64,000 bases of DNA from Bacillus haynesii (GTDB lineage: Bacteria; Bacillota; Bacilli; Bacillales; Bacillaceae), in NCBI RefSeq assembly GCF_001969855.1, contig NZ_MRBL01000024.1:1-64000 (forward strand), written 5' to 3'. The notes under the pieces were generated by a model. That model saw nothing but the letters and a program-made list of their open reading frames with translations, was not told where the DNA came from and did no database searches. Both the position numbers and the translations under genes were made by a program. Shown here piece after piece: positions 1 through 8,240 of this stretch (positions are counted from its first letter, which is position 1; every line of letters starts with the position of its first letter).

Positions 1-80
1 ATTGGGTATTTGAATGAATGGAAGAATTTAATATAGATACTTGTGTAACTAACGAACAGGATAGTTGTATAAAGATTCAT

Positions 81-116
81 AAACCATTTAGATAATCTTC
101 ACCTAAATGGTTTTTT
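81..116 (+). terminator. Intrinsic terminator near left end of the IS
   Basis: Perfect 11-bp stem AAACCATTTAG (81-91) / CTAAATGGTTT (103-113) followed by a T run. It sits just inside the putative left end of the element, where it would stop read-through from outside. Confidence 0.7.
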
Positions 117-154
117 ATATTGAATCAGTTGTACGACTGTACTAAAATAAAAAC

Positions 155-784
155 ATGTGTAAAAAAAATAAACCGACTAACCAAAAAGAAATGTCATTCA
201 TCGAAAAAGCCCGTAGAGCTCAAATTGTGGAATGTGCGATTGAAACAATCGCTGAAGTAGGTTACGCTCAAGCCTCTTTAGGACAAATTGCAAAACGTGC
301 AAAAATCAGTAAGGGGGTTATTTCCTATCACTTTGCAAATAAAGAGGAATTATTGGAGCAAATAGCTATCGAATACTATTTGGCTTGGCAATCATATATT
401 GCTCCACGAGTAGAAGTTCAAAAATCTCCTAAAGAAATGCTTCGGGTGTATATTGAATCCAATCTTACATTCGTAGATGAAAATCGGAAGCATGTTTTCG
501 CTGTTATAGAAATGGTTTCTAATAAGATAACTGCTGATGGTAAACTTCAGTTTGCAGCAGACCATGATGAAGTTGTTTTACTTCCAATTGAAAATATTCT
601 CACCCAAGGGATGCAAGAAGGAGTTTTCCGAGAATTTACTAGACCATCAGCAAGGGTGATGGCGTTAACAATAAGAAATGCCATTGACGGGTTCACTATG
701 GAATTAATGAGAAAGCCTCATTTAGATATTCAGGAATATACTAGAGAACTGATTACAATCTTCGATGCATCAACTAAAAAGTAA
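155..784 (+). CDS. TetR/AcrR family transcriptional regulator
   Basis: 209 aa. The N-terminal helix-turn-helix (about residues 40-64, with the segment KISKGVISYHFANKEELL) is typical of TetR repressors that control efflux or stress genes. The C-terminal ligand domain (about 80-205) is helical with no recognised specificity. No strong Shine-Dalgarno precedes the first ATG; a second in-frame ATG at codon 13 is possible. The gene lies between the putative ISL3 inverted repeats and 20 bp before a small Cys-rich ORF, so it is probably passenger cargo of the element and may control it or a target elsewhere. No target is evident in the sequence. Confidence 0.8.
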   Translation: MCKKNKPTNQKEMSFIEKARRAQIVECAIETIAEVGYAQASLGQIAKRAKISKGVISYHFANKEELLEQIAIEYYLAWQSYIAPRVEVQKSPKEMLRVYIESNLTFVDENRKHVFAVIEMVSNKITADGKLQFAADHDEVVLLPIENILTQGMQEGVFREFTRPSARVMALTIRNAIDGFTMELMRKPHLDIQEYTRELITIFDASTKK

Positions 785-804
785 TGTGTCACTAGGAGGA
801 TAAA

Positions 805-969
805 ATGTTTTACTATGAGGTACTTTGTTATAATTGTAAAAAAATATTCAAAGTGTACGAAGGAAGCCTGAAATATAAACAATTTAAGGAAAGAAAGAAT
901 AAGATTTTTTGTTGCGAAGATTGTAGTCATAAGATACGTATTGATGCAATTAAAAATTTCTTTAGATAG
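805..969 (+). CDS. Small Cys-rich (zinc-ribbon-like) protein, 54 aa
   Basis: A short ORF starting MFYYEVLCYNCKK, with an excellent Shine-Dalgarno (AGGAGG, 795-800) 4 bp before the ATG and 20 bp after tetR. It has CxxC near residue 8 and CCEDC near residue 36, an arrangement typical of a small zinc ribbon, and a basic middle. It resembles DUF2197-type small proteins, but this is from memory and unverified. It overlaps the first codons of the transposase frame. It could be a passenger gene co-transcribed with tetR, or the detached zinc-binding N-terminus of the decayed ISL3 transposase, which normally carries such a finger. Confidence 0.6.
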   Translation: MFYYEVLCYNCKKIFKVYEGSLKYKQFKERKNKIFCCEDCSHKIRIDAIKNFFR

Positions 970-2101
970 TTATTTGGGAAGTACCTTAATAATAGCGAGA
1001 GGCTTACAAGTAAACTGTAGACGTTACAAATGTCGGGAGTGTCGACTTATATCCATTGACGAAAAGCGTAGTATGACTAAAAGGTTGTTAGAGTCCATTG
1101 AAGAACAATCCATGTCTAAGATCTTTGTGGAAGTAGCCGAAAGCGTTGGAGTAGATGAAAAGACCATTAGAAACGTTTTTAAAGATCATGTGGCATTCAA
1201 AGAACGAGAACACCGATTTGAAACTCCTAAATGGCTTGGAATAGGAAATACATATTATCCGTAAACCCCGCCTTGTACTCACTAATGTCGAACGAAAAAC
1301 TATCTTTGATATTAAGCCTAACCGTAAGAAAGAAACTGTTATACTACGGCTTTCAGAGATTAGTGATAGGCATTACATTGAATACAATGGATATGTGGAA
1401 GCCTTACAAAGATGCAGTAAATACTGTCTTACCACAGGCTAAAGTAGTTGTAGATAAGTTTCATGTAGTCCGTATGGCTAATCAAGCCTTAGACAAAGTC
1501 AGAAAGTCACTTAAAGCCAATATGACTGCCAAAGAAAGACATACTCTTATGCGTGAGAGATATATACTTCTCAAACGTAAACATGACTTGAATGAACGAG
1601 ACGCATTCCTTCTGGAAACTTGGTTAGGTATTATCCCTGAACTGAAAGAAGCTCATAAACTCAAAGTTTTACTGGATATGGGATACAGCTAACCTAGACG
1701 AGGGCAGAGATCGTTATAGATATTGGAGAAAACGTTGTTTATCGAGTAAATCTAAAGAACCCTACAAAGACCTTGTGAGAGCCGTAGACAACTGGCAAGA
1801 TGAAATCTTCAACTACTTCGACAAAAAACTCACTAACGCTTATACAGAGTCCATAAACAGCATTATTAAGCAAGTTGAACGAATGGGTAGAGGCTACTCA
1901 TTTGAAGCGTTACGAGCCAAGATACTGTTTAATGAGAACCTTCATAAGAAACGTAAGCCACGATTTAATCCAAGCGCTTTCAACAAAGCTATGTTATACG
2001 ATACTGTCAATTGGGATGAAATAACAGACCACGTCATAACAGGCAACTACGGTGTTGATTTTTCCACACTTATTAAGAAATTGGAAAAGGGTGAATTATA
2101 A
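941..2101 (+). pseudogene. ISL3-family transposase, multiple frameshifts
   Basis: Pieces in three frames join into one ISL3-type transposase. A first piece contains CRRYKCREC, a helix-turn-helix (VAESVGVDEKTIRNVFKDH) and the family motif PKWLGI (to about 1250). A second frame continues HIIRKPRLVLTNVERKTIFD (about 1252-1380). A third has MDMWKPYKDAVNTVLPQAK and VVDKFHVVRMANQALDKVRK, with core acidic residues (about 1388-1670). A last frame carries FNYFDKKLTNAYTESINSI to the stop at 2101. Breaks lie near 1250, 1385 and 1670. The usual N-terminal CPxCG finger is absent or displaced. The protein cannot be made intact without several corrections, so the element is probably immobile on its own. Confidence 0.8.
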
Positions 2102-2144
2102 GCCCTTTTCCACCAAATAATCCGAATACCCAAAAAACAAGAAA

Positions 2145-2741
2145 TCACTTTATGCTGCTGGATATAAACATTGAGGCATCCTGATTCATAAAAATACGCT
2201 GCCCATGAAAAAATGTCTTCATTTCAGTTGATTTAAATCCAACATCGGATAATCTTTTTTTCAATTCTTCGTGTGAAAAACCGTTATGAACGTTCGGATG
2301 TTGTATTTTATCGTTTTTGTCAAAATCAATAATGATGAGCTTGCCGCCATCATTTAAAGTGCCGAACAATTCCTGTAAAATTTTATTCGTATCCGGAATA
2401 TGAAGAAGGACCAGTGACATTAAAACGATGTCTGCCTTCAGTTCAGGAGTTTCTTCGGTAAAATCTGAATAAAGCACTTTTGCATTGGCAATTCCTTTGC
2501 GAGAAATTTTAGCTTTCGCCACCTCCAGCATTTGTTTGGATGAATCGACCAGCAAAATAGAATGTACTAAATCTGACAATTCTAAACTAATGAGACCCGT
2601 ACCGCTCCCATAGTCAATTAAAGATTTTGATTGACTGTTCCGCAATTCCGGTCTTACTTCATTCACGATCACTTTAGCTAATTCAATTCTTTCTTCTGTA
2701 TCATATCGCTTTGCCATCTGTTCAAAAACGTTATTTTCCAT
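2145..2741 (-). CDS. Class I SAM-dependent methyltransferase
   Basis: 198 aa from the ATG at 2741, which is preceded by GGGAGCGGAG; an upstream in-frame start would extend it by 17 residues without a better ribosome site. Motif I LIDYGSGTGLISLEL (about residue 43) and the acidic LVDSS strand end define the Rossmann SAM pocket. The segment ADIVLMSLVLLHIPD is typical of Methyltransf_11/25 small-molecule methylases. The substrate is unknown. It lies 45 bp downstream of the AlkD-like gene on the same strand, so the two are probably co-transcribed, though no shared pathway is evident. Its 3' end lies 12 bp from the right end of the IS, so the IS landed just after this gene. Confidence 0.8.
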   Translation of the reverse strand: MENNVFEQMAKRYDTEERIELAKVIVNEVRPELRNSQSKSLIDYGSGTGLISLELSDLVHSILLVDSSKQMLEVAKAKISRKGIANAKVLYSDFTEETPELKADIVLMSLVLLHIPDTNKILQELFGTLNDGGKLIIIDFDKNDKIQHPNVHNGFSHEELKKRLSDVGFKSTEMKTFFHGQRIFMNQDASMFISSSIK

Positions 2742-2785
2742 GCTCCGCTCCCTATTTATTTTTAGAAGTTTCACTGCAGACTGTG

Positions 2786-3493
2786 CTAACACCTTACATA
2801 TTTCCGTTTGAAACCAAGACGGCCTCTCTCAATATCCATTTGAATATTTTTGGAAGCATTCAGGATACTGCTTTTTTTCTTGCCTCGCCTGAGTTCGACC
2901 GGGCCTACTGCTTTTGCGGTTTCAACCGCCTTTTCATGAAGCGGCAAATATGAAATCGCGACTGTGTAGATAAAGTTATTCATAGCCGATTTTGTTCGAT
3001 CCGGAGAATCGTGAATCGCATGTTCCACCTGATCAAGCATACCGGCAATTTTGGTCACATTAAATTCATCGTCCGGTCGATTACCTAAAAGCCAGCAGTA
3101 ACAGCTCCAGCCTGCCGACATTTTAAGCTCTTCACCGCTTGAGATCCATTTATCAGCAACAGCCTGCGCAAAATCGGTTTCTGCCAAAGTTACTGCAACA
3201 ACATAATCAGATAGCATATAGAAATACGCCGCATTGATCCACCGCTCAAAATCCGCCTCAGTCATTGTCATTGGGTCGGCAATAATGCCGGCAAAATACA
3301 TGGCATCGTAGTTCCCGGTAGCGTAGAGCTGCTCCGCCAAAGGCTGATTTTTCTTGATTTTCTTTGCGAGCGGCTTCATTTTGCCTGTAGCTACGCCAAA
3401 CAGCGGTTCGTGCGCACCATTCGTTATATATCTTTTCTTCATGTTTTCCGTACCCAACGCTTCCAGTTCCTTCATAACCGTTTCAAAATCCAT
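2786..3493 (-). CDS. AlkD-like DNA alkylation repair protein
   Basis: 235 aa, helical throughout with Trp/Tyr-rich segments (FERWINAAYFYMLSDYVV, SAGWSCYCWLLGNRP) typical of the HEAT-like-repeat AlkD/AlkC superfamily of DNA glycosylases (PF08713), which remove alkylated bases without base flipping. The start chosen is the ATG at 3493, directly after GGAAGTG; an in-frame ATG ten codons earlier lacks a ribosome site. It begins a probable two-gene unit with the methyltransferase. Family assignment is by overall look; the catalytic Trp and Asp were not individually confirmed, so it may be a non-catalytic relative. Confidence 0.7.
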   Translation of the reverse strand: MDFETVMKELEALGTENMKKRYITNGAHEPLFGVATGKMKPLAKKIKKNQPLAEQLYATGNYDAMYFAGIIADPMTMTEADFERWINAAYFYMLSDYVVAVTLAETDFAQAVADKWISSGEELKMSAGWSCYCWLLGNRPDDEFNVTKIAGMLDQVEHAIHDSPDRTKSAMNNFIYTVAISYLPLHEKAVETAKAVGPVELRRGKKKSSILNASKNIQMDIERGRLGFKRKYVRC

Positions 3494-3984
3494 GCTTTCA
3501 CTTCCTTCATAAATGAAATTCATTTCTTTAATTCCATTATCATACTCTTTCGCTTCATCTAATCATTTCAAATCAACTTCGTTTGTTTTTAATGCTCTCT
3601 ATCAACAGCTATATCAGCATCAATAGCTCAGTTGCCATGTATTCTTTACAATTAGCTTCGGTCTTCCAACCGTCTTTTTACTCTCTGACAGCTAGGATTT
3701 TGCTTTCGCGATTTTTCTTTTGTTCTAATGAAAACTAAATTTGTCAGCTCTTCATTCATATCGTATATGTTTATTATATGAAACATTTTAACAAGCAGAA
3801 AGGGTCTATTTTGACCGCCTTTCCTCTTCATGCGTCAAATTTGAATGCCGCTGATATCTACAGTTAGAGACCGGGTGTATTTCTGTTACTCCCCTAAACT
3901 TGCAGGAATTCATCAAGGAAGCGGTCAATTTCTCCAGCCTGCCTGCCCTGCAAGAAAAAACGATCAAAAGTTCATCCTATAATA
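3494..3984. other. Non-coding stretch, no clear gene
   Basis: About 490 bp, AT-rich. No ORF with a ribosome site and no convincing terminator was found. Several short open stretches near 3900-3980 look protein-like on the + strand (NLQEFIKEAVNFSSLPALQ) but have no start and run into the antisense of yidD, so a degraded gene end is possible but unproven. Confidence 0.4.
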
Positions 3985-4230
3985 TTAATTTGAATCCCCT
4001 TCCCTTTTTTGATCTGTTTTGCTTGGAACAGGATCAAAGCCTCCGGGATGAAGGGGATGGCATTTCAGTAATCGTTTGATGAGCAGATAACTGCCTTTGA
4101 TAAACCCGAACCTTTGAATCGCTTCAAGCCCATAGTTGGAGCATGTTGGACAAAATCTGCAAGTTGGCGGGAAAAGAGGTGATATCGCCTTTTGATAGAA
4201 TCGAATAACTATGATCGCTGCCCGTTTCAT
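3985..4230 (-). CDS. yidD: YidD-family membrane protein insertion efficiency factor
   Basis: 81 aa. Family signature: an N-terminal amphipathic helix ([15 protein letters not shown]), then [18 protein letters not shown] and the C-terminal HPGGFDPVP. YidD proteins sit at the inner face of the membrane and assist YidC/Sec insertion. The ATG overlaps the hemB2 stop (ATGA), so it is translationally coupled and shares the Zur-boxed promoter upstream of hemB2. B. subtilis-type bacilli carry another copy (ytjA) elsewhere, so this is probably an extra paralogue expressed under zinc shortage. Several cysteines are present; whether they bind metal is unknown. Confidence 0.85.
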   Translation of the reverse strand: MKRAAIIVIRFYQKAISPLFPPTCRFCPTCSNYGLEAIQRFGFIKGSYLLIKRLLKCHPLHPGGFDPVPSKTDQKREGDSN

Positions 4231-5213
4231 GATTCCTCCCGAAGAAATTTTGCTATATCTTTTGCAAAATATGTAACAATAAGATCCGCACCGGCCCTCT
4301 TCATCGCAAGCATGCTTTCCAACACTGTATTTTTTTCGTCAATCCAGCCGTTTTGCGATGCGGCTTTTATTTGGGCATATTCACCGCTTACTTGATATGA
4401 AACCAGCGGAATCTGGAGAGAATTTCGCATATCCCTGATGATGTCTAAATAAGGCAAACCAGGTTTAATGATCATAAAATCCGCTCCCTCTTCAATATCG
4501 GACTGAGCTTCACGAAAAGCCTCCAAACGGTTTGCCGGGTCCATCTGATAGGTCCGGCGGTCACCGAAAGCCGGCAAATTATCCGCGGCATCGCGAAATG
4601 GCCCATAATAGCTTGAAGCATATTTAATACCGTACGACATGATCGGAATGTCTTTATAACCCGATTCCTCCAGCGCATGTCGTATATACGTCACAAATCC
4701 ATCCATCATGCTTGAGGGCGCCAGAATATCGGCCCCTGCCTCAGCCTGAGATATGGCGACTTTTACATGTATATCTAAAGACACGTCATTATCAATCCTG
4801 CCGTTTACCGGTATGCCGCAATGACCTTCTGTTTGATAGTGGCATATACATGTGTCGGTAATGATAACCAAATCAGAATCTAAAGCCTTGATTTGCCTAA
4901 CCGCTCGTTGAACAATTCCATCTGGCGCATAAGCAGACGTTGCCAAATCATCTTTCCAGCTTGGGATTCCAAAAAGAAGAACCGCTTTGATCCCGAGCGT
5001 TCTTAACTCATGAATTTCCTCTTCTAATAAATCTAATGTCAGTTGATAAACGCCCGGCATGGAAGGTACTTCTGTTTTTAACCCCATACCCTCTTGGACA
5101 AACAGAGGATATATGAGATCGTTAAGGGAAAGCCGATTTTCTCTTACCAAATCCCGGATACCCGGCGTTGAGCGCAGTCTGCGATGCCGTGAAAATGCGA
5201 ATGATTGATTCAA
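4227..5213 (-). CDS. hemB: Porphobilinogen synthase (delta-aminolevulinate dehydratase), second copy
   Basis: 328 aa. It condenses two 5-aminolevulinate molecules to porphobilinogen in haem synthesis. Schiff-base lysines are visible at K197 ([15 protein letters not shown]) and K250 ([11 protein letters not shown]). The zinc site [14 protein letters not shown] keeps all three cysteines (C122, C124, C132), so this should be a zinc enzyme. It starts with TTG at 5213 (GTGGTG upstream). In B. subtilis hemB lies in hemAXCDBL; here it stands apart with yidD behind a Zur box, so it is probably a paralogue induced by zinc starvation. Other bacteria use cysteine-less HemB paralogues in that role; retention of the ligands here is the odd point. 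Confidence 0.88.
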   Translation of the reverse strand: MNQSFAFSRHRRLRSTPGIRDLVRENRLSLNDLIYPLFVQEGMGLKTEVPSMPGVYQLTLDLLEEEIHELRTLGIKAVLLFGIPSWKDDLATSAYAPDGIVQRAVRQIKALDSDLVIITDTCICHYQTEGHCGIPVNGRIDNDVSLDIHVKVAISQAEAGADILAPSSMMDGFVTYIRHALEESGYKDIPIMSYGIKYASSYYGPFRDAADNLPAFGDRRTYQMDPANRLEAFREAQSDIEEGADFMIIKPGLPYLDIIRDMRNSLQIPLVSYQVSGEYAQIKAASQNGWIDEKNTVLESMLAMKRAGADLIVTYFAKDIAKFLREES

Positions 5214-5248
5214 TATTATTGCACCACTTTTCTACATGGATTATTCTC

Positions 5249-5269
5249 AAATCATAATTATTACGATTT
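5249..5269 (-). promoter_or_regulatory. Zur box upstream of hemB2-yidD
   Basis: The core TCATAATtATTACGA, flanked by AAA and TTT, differs by one base from the B. subtilis Zur consensus (TCGTAATnATTACGA). It is nearly palindromic over 21 bp and lies 36-56 bp before the hemB2 start, where a repressor would block the promoter. Confidence 0.8.
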
Positions 5270-5389
5270 ATAATTTAAAGTATAGACAATCACATCTATA
5301 ATTTCAATGTTAGTTGACTCCCGTTCTCAACACATGCCTTGCCTGATGGCCTCCTGCGATATTCGCAAGGGACGAGAAAATTCCAGCCG

Positions 5390-5418
5390 TTGACGTTTTC
5401 CAAGAAATGCCCTACAAT
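5390..5418 (+). promoter_or_regulatory. SigA promoter of the erm(D) leader
   Basis: TTGACG (5390-5395), 17-bp spacer, TACAAT (5413-5418). It lies 40 bp before the leader-peptide start. Confidence 0.8.
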
Positions 5419-5457
5419 GAGATCGTAACTTTAACTTTTCAGGAGGATTATTAAAAA

Positions 5458-5502
5458 ATGACACACTCAATGAGACTGCGTTTCCCAACTTTGAACCAGT
5501 AA
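5458..5502 (+). CDS. ermDL: erm(D) leader peptide MTHSMRLRFPTLNQ
   Basis: 14-codon ORF with AGGAGG at 5441-5446. The sequence is that of the ErmD/ErmK leader. It contains the Arg-Leu-Arg arrest motif at which macrolide-bound ribosomes stall. Stalling is known to change leader RNA folding and let transcription of the methylase proceed. Terminators lie between it and the gene. Confidence 0.93.
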   Translation: MTHSMRLRFPTLNQ

Positions 5503-5602
5503 TTAAATACGTTCAAAGGCTCTGTTTGTGTATGCAGAGTAAACGGGATCAGTCTGTCCTTTTTTAATAATCTTCATTTTGCATATAAAATTTGTAACTT
5601 GT

Positions 5603-5633
5603 AGAAAGGCGGATCGTTCTGCCTTTCTTTTTT
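5603..5633 (+). terminator. Attenuator terminator 1 in erm(D) leader
   Basis: Stem AGAAAGGC (5603-5610) / GCCTTTCT (5621-5628) with a T run. It lies between the leader peptide and erm(D), consistent with the transcription attenuation described for ermK/ermD. Confidence 0.8.
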
Positions 5634-5726
5634 GTTTAATCCTTTTTTAAACGGCTGAGAAAGGCTTATTTGGTTATGGAAATACTGCGGCTTCATCCTT
5701 AAAGGATGGCTCTTCCCTTTACTCTG

Positions 5727-5755
5727 AATCACAGGCAGACCGCCTGTGATTTTTT
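5727..5755 (+). terminator. Attenuator terminator 2, abutting erm(D)
   Basis: Perfect 10-bp stem AATCACAGGC / GCCTGTGATT with a 5-nt loop and a T run ending 21 bp before the erm(D) start codon. Without antibiotic-induced refolding it should stop transcription just before the gene. Confidence 0.82.
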
Positions 5756-5776
5756 ATGATGAGAGGAAGAGGAAAC

Positions 5777-6640
5777 ATGAAGAAAAAAAATCATAAGTAC
5801 AGAGGAAAAAAGTTAAACCGCGGGGAATCTCCGAATTTTTCCGGACAGCATTTGATGCATAATAAACAATTAATTGAAGAAATTGTTGATCGGGCAAATA
5901 TTAGCATAGACGATACGGTTTTAGAGTTAGGGGCTGGAAAAGGTGCTTTGACAACTGTGCTAAGTCAAAAAGCCGGTAAGGTATTGGCAGTGGAAAACGA
6001 TTCTAAATTCGTTGATATACTCACACGTAAAACAGCACAGCATTCAAATACGAAAATTATTCATCAAGATATCATGAAGATTCATTTACCAAAAGAAAAG
6101 TTTGTGGTGGTCTCTAATATTCCCTATGCCATCACAACCCCTATCATGAAAATGCTTTTGAACAATCCTGCAAGCGGATTTCAAAAAGGCATCATCGTAA
6201 TGGAAAAAGGGGCTGCTAAACGATTCACATCAAAATTCATTAAAAATTCCTATGTTTTAGCTTGGAGAATGTGGTTTAATATCGGCATTGTCAGAGAAAT
6301 ATCGAAAGAACATTTTTCTCCCCCTCCAAAAGTGGACTCGGCAATGGTCAGCATAACACGAAAAAAAGAAGCGCCTCTATCACATAAACATTACATTGCG
6401 TTTCTTGGGCTTGCTGAATATGCGCTAAAGGAGCCGCATGCCCCTTTCTGTGTTGCTTTACGCGGAATTTTTACTCCGCGTCAAATGAAGCACTTAAGAA
6501 AAAGTCTAAAAATCAACAACGAAAAAACCGTTGGAACGTTCACCGAAAACGAATGGGCGGTTATTTTTAACACGATGACTCAATATGTGATGCACCACAA
6601 ATGGCCAAGAGCAAATAAGAGAAAACCAGGAAAAATATAA
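5777..6640 (+). CDS. ermD: 23S rRNA (adenine-N6) dimethyltransferase Erm(D)
   Basis: 287 aa, the usual Erm(D)/ErmK length, starting [16 protein letters not shown]. It dimethylates A2058 of 23S rRNA and gives macrolide-lincosamide-streptogramin B resistance. SAM motif I is [12 protein letters not shown] (about 49-60) and catalytic motif IV is NIPYAI (114-119). The start is the ATG at 5777 after AGAGGAAGAGG; an in-frame ATG seven codons upstream overlaps the terminator T run and has no ribosome site. Expression is expected to be inducible through the leader peptide and the two terminators. erm(D) is regarded as chromosomal in many B. licheniformis/paralicheniformis strains, and no mobile element adjoins it here. 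Confidence 0.95.
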   Translation: MKKKNHKYRGKKLNRGESPNFSGQHLMHNKQLIEEIVDRANISIDDTVLELGAGKGALTTVLSQKAGKVLAVENDSKFVDILTRKTAQHSNTKIIHQDIMKIHLPKEKFVVVSNIPYAITTPIMKMLLNNPASGFQKGIIVMEKGAAKRFTSKFIKNSYVLAWRMWFNIGIVREISKEHFSPPPKVDSAMVSITRKKEAPLSHKHYIAFLGLAEYALKEPHAPFCVALRGIFTPRQMKHLRKSLKINNEKTVGTFTENEWAVIFNTMTQYVMHHKWPRANKRKPGKI

Positions 6641-6641
6641 A

Positions 6642-6680
6642 GAAAAAAAGCTGCTGACGTCTCGTCAGCAGCTTAAGCTT
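6642..6680. terminator. Terminator between erm(D) and yrdN
   Basis: Perfect 12-bp stem AAGCTGCTGACG (6648-6659) / CGTCAGCAGCTT (6663-6674). A run of A on the left gives a strong U tract for the minus-strand yrdN transcript. It probably also ends erm(D) transcripts. Confidence 0.8.
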
Positions 6681-6725
6681 TTCCGGAGGGATTCAGATGT
6701 CCCTGTCAACATTCCTTTTGCCCGC

Positions 6726-7115
6726 TTACAGCTTTCCAGTTAAAAACTGCGCCTCGCCGAGGCCGAAACTCCAATCGGCATCGCCATTTTCTGTGATGGA
6801 CACCATGACATCTTCAGGTGAAATGCCGCATTCCGCTTCGAGCCTTTCAGCAAGTAAAGCATACAATTTCTCTTTTTGGCTTTCTGTTCTTGTTTTACTG
6901 GTGATGCTGATCACAACCAGATCCTTTGACCTATTCAATCCCAAGCCTGTATCTTGGATGATGAGCTCATTCGCCGGATGCTGATGGACAATTTGATAGC
7001 GGTCTTTCTCCGGAACGCTAAACGCTTCTACCATCGCATCGTGTGCGGTATCTAATAATTTTTTTAATGCTTGTTCATCACGGCCTTCTATTAGATCGAA
7101 ACGTAATAATGGCAT
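6726..7115 (-). CDS. yrdN: Tautomerase family protein YrdN
   Basis: 129 aa starting [15 protein letters not shown]. The Pro directly after Met is the general base of the 4-oxalocrotonate tautomerase superfamily. The length, about twice a 4-OT monomer, fits the longer tautomerase/MIF-type fold of B. subtilis YrdN. A clear ribosome site (AAAAAGGGG) precedes the ATG. The physiological substrate is unknown. It is monocistronic, with its own terminator at 6642-6680. Confidence 0.85.
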   Translation of the reverse strand: MPLLRFDLIEGRDEQALKKLLDTAHDAMVEAFSVPEKDRYQIVHQHPANELIIQDTGLGLNRSKDLVVISITSKTRTESQKEKLYALLAERLEAECGISPEDVMVSITENGDADWSFGLGEAQFLTGKL

Positions 7116-7400
7116 ATATTTATCCCCTTTTTGATCATTTTAAATTTCGTTAGAGAAATAAGAGGTTTTACCTGTCCCTGATGAATTGTTTCGATTTGGA
7201 TACAAGGAATGATTTCTGCTAACTTGATAAAAACATAACATATAACCAAAACATGTTCAATAATTGATCATTCGTCTCGTTTATCAGAATAGATGATACA
7301 AGGTCTGAGTCATTAAAGATTAGCTAGCGCCCAATCTTTAGGAGATTAGTATGTAAACAACACTTTATCAAAATGTGACAACAATATGATTATCAACACT

Positions 7401-7505
7401 CTACTTATTTCTTAAAAAAAGCACAAGCTTTCTCAACCCGAATATAATTACAGCAACAAAAACAATTAAAGGGATAAACCCAATCAGGCTAAAACTTGTC
7501 AGCAT
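7401..7505 (-). CDS. Small single-span membrane peptide, 34 aa
   Basis: ORF MLTSFSLIGFIPLIVFVAVI... ending in a basic tail (LRKLVLFLRNK). AAAGGAGC lies 6 bp before the ATG, a proper ribosome site. One hydrophobic span (about residues 5-24) and a cationic C-terminus are the shape of small membrane peptides and of type I toxins; no homologue is recognised and no antisense RNA is obvious. The flanking 7116-7400 and 7506-7628 hold no other gene. A widely spaced inverted repeat lies upstream at 7562-7589. Confidence 0.5.
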   Translation of the reverse strand: MLTSFSLIGFIPLIVFVAVIIFGLRKLVLFLRNK

Positions 7506-7561
7506 GATAAGCTCCTTTCTTCATCTATCATTTAGAATCCCTGTACCACCGGAATTTTATT

Positions 7562-7589
7562 TTACGATATTCACATTTTAAAATCGTAA
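7562..7589 (-). promoter_or_regulatory. Inverted repeat upstream of the 34-aa ORF
   Basis: TTACGAT-N14-ATCGTAA, 57-84 bp before the small membrane-peptide start. Possible regulator site; the family is unknown. Confidence 0.3.
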
Positions 7590-7628
7590 TGAAGATGTAA
7601 ATGATATGTTAAAAAACAGTTCGTATAC

Positions 7629-7666
7629 AAAAAATCACCATCCGAGATAGCGGATGGTGATTTTCT
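7629..7666. terminator. Bidirectional terminator after hxlB
   Basis: Perfect 14-bp stem AAAATCACCATCCG (7631-7644) / CGGATGGTGATTTT (7651-7664), 17 bp past the hxlB stop, with A/T tracts on both sides. Confidence 0.85.
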
Positions 7667-7682
7667 TTACATGAAGGCGTAT

Positions 7683-8240
7683 TTATTCAAGATTTGCATG
7701 ATTTCCATACATGTTATGAGTATTGAGCCCTTTAATTTCCATAATTCGCAATATGATAGCATCATAAAACAATAAAAGAGTCTGTTCAAAAAGCGACCCC
7801 ATCGGTTGTATCGTCTGTTTATTGCCCATCGTTTGATCTTTAGGTGAACCCGAGAGCTGCAGTATAAGATCAGATGTTTCAGCGATTGGCGAATCTGGAG
7901 AGATGGTAACTGTTGCTACAGTGCCTCCGATATCTTTTGCCTTTTCCGCCATATGAAGCAAACTTTCTGTTTTCCCTGATCCTGTGCCCACGATAAGCAA
8001 GTCGTTTGCGGTAAATGCCGGTGTTACGGTTTCTCCTGTTACAAATGCATTGATACCCATGTGCATTAATCTCATAGCAAATGATTTCCCCATTAAACCG
8101 GAACGACCTGCACCGGAAACAAACACTTTTTCAGAAGACATGATACTGGTTATTAAGTTCTCTATTCCTTCCGCCTGATTTTGAGAGGTTGCATGATCAA
8201 GCTCTGCGATGATCGCTTTTACATACTCATAAGTCTTCAT
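7683..8240 (-). CDS. hxlB: 6-phospho-3-hexuloisomerase HxlB
   Basis: 185 aa, the same length as B. subtilis HxlB. It isomerises hexulose-6-phosphate to fructose-6-phosphate, the second step of the ribulose-monophosphate route that fixes formaldehyde. The SIS sugar-phosphate domain is seen in GAGRSGLMGKSFAMRLMHMG (about 42-61), VGTGSGKTESLL and the C-terminal QPMGSLFEQTLLLFYDAII. Its ATG overlaps the hxlA stop, so translation is coupled. In this group the pathway serves formaldehyde detoxification rather than growth on methanol. A strong terminator follows. Confidence 0.95.
   Translation of the reverse strand: MKTYEYVKAIIAELDHATSQNQAEGIENLITSIMSSEKVFVSGAGRSGLMGKSFAMRLMHMGINAFVTGETVTPAFTANDLLIVGTGSGKTESLLHMAEKAKDIGGTVATVTISPDSPIAETSDLILQLSGSPKDQTMGNKQTIQPMGSLFEQTLLLFYDAIILRIMEIKGLNTHNMYGNHANLE

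Larger units (their letters stand above)
2..2133 (+). mobile_element. Probable ISL3-family element with passenger genes, decayed
   Basis: The left end TTGGGTATT (2-10) matches, inverted, AATACCCAA (2125-2133). The similarity continues imperfectly inward for about 20 bases, as expected of terminal inverted repeats. Inside lie a tetR gene, a small Cys-rich ORF and a frameshifted ISL3-type transposase that ends about 30 bp before the right end. ISL3 elements usually make 8-bp target duplications, but the left flank is outside the window, so this cannot be tested. That tetR and the small ORF are cargo is inference from their position between the repeats. The alternative is a plain IS remnant inserted beside a host tetR gene. 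Confidence 0.55.
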
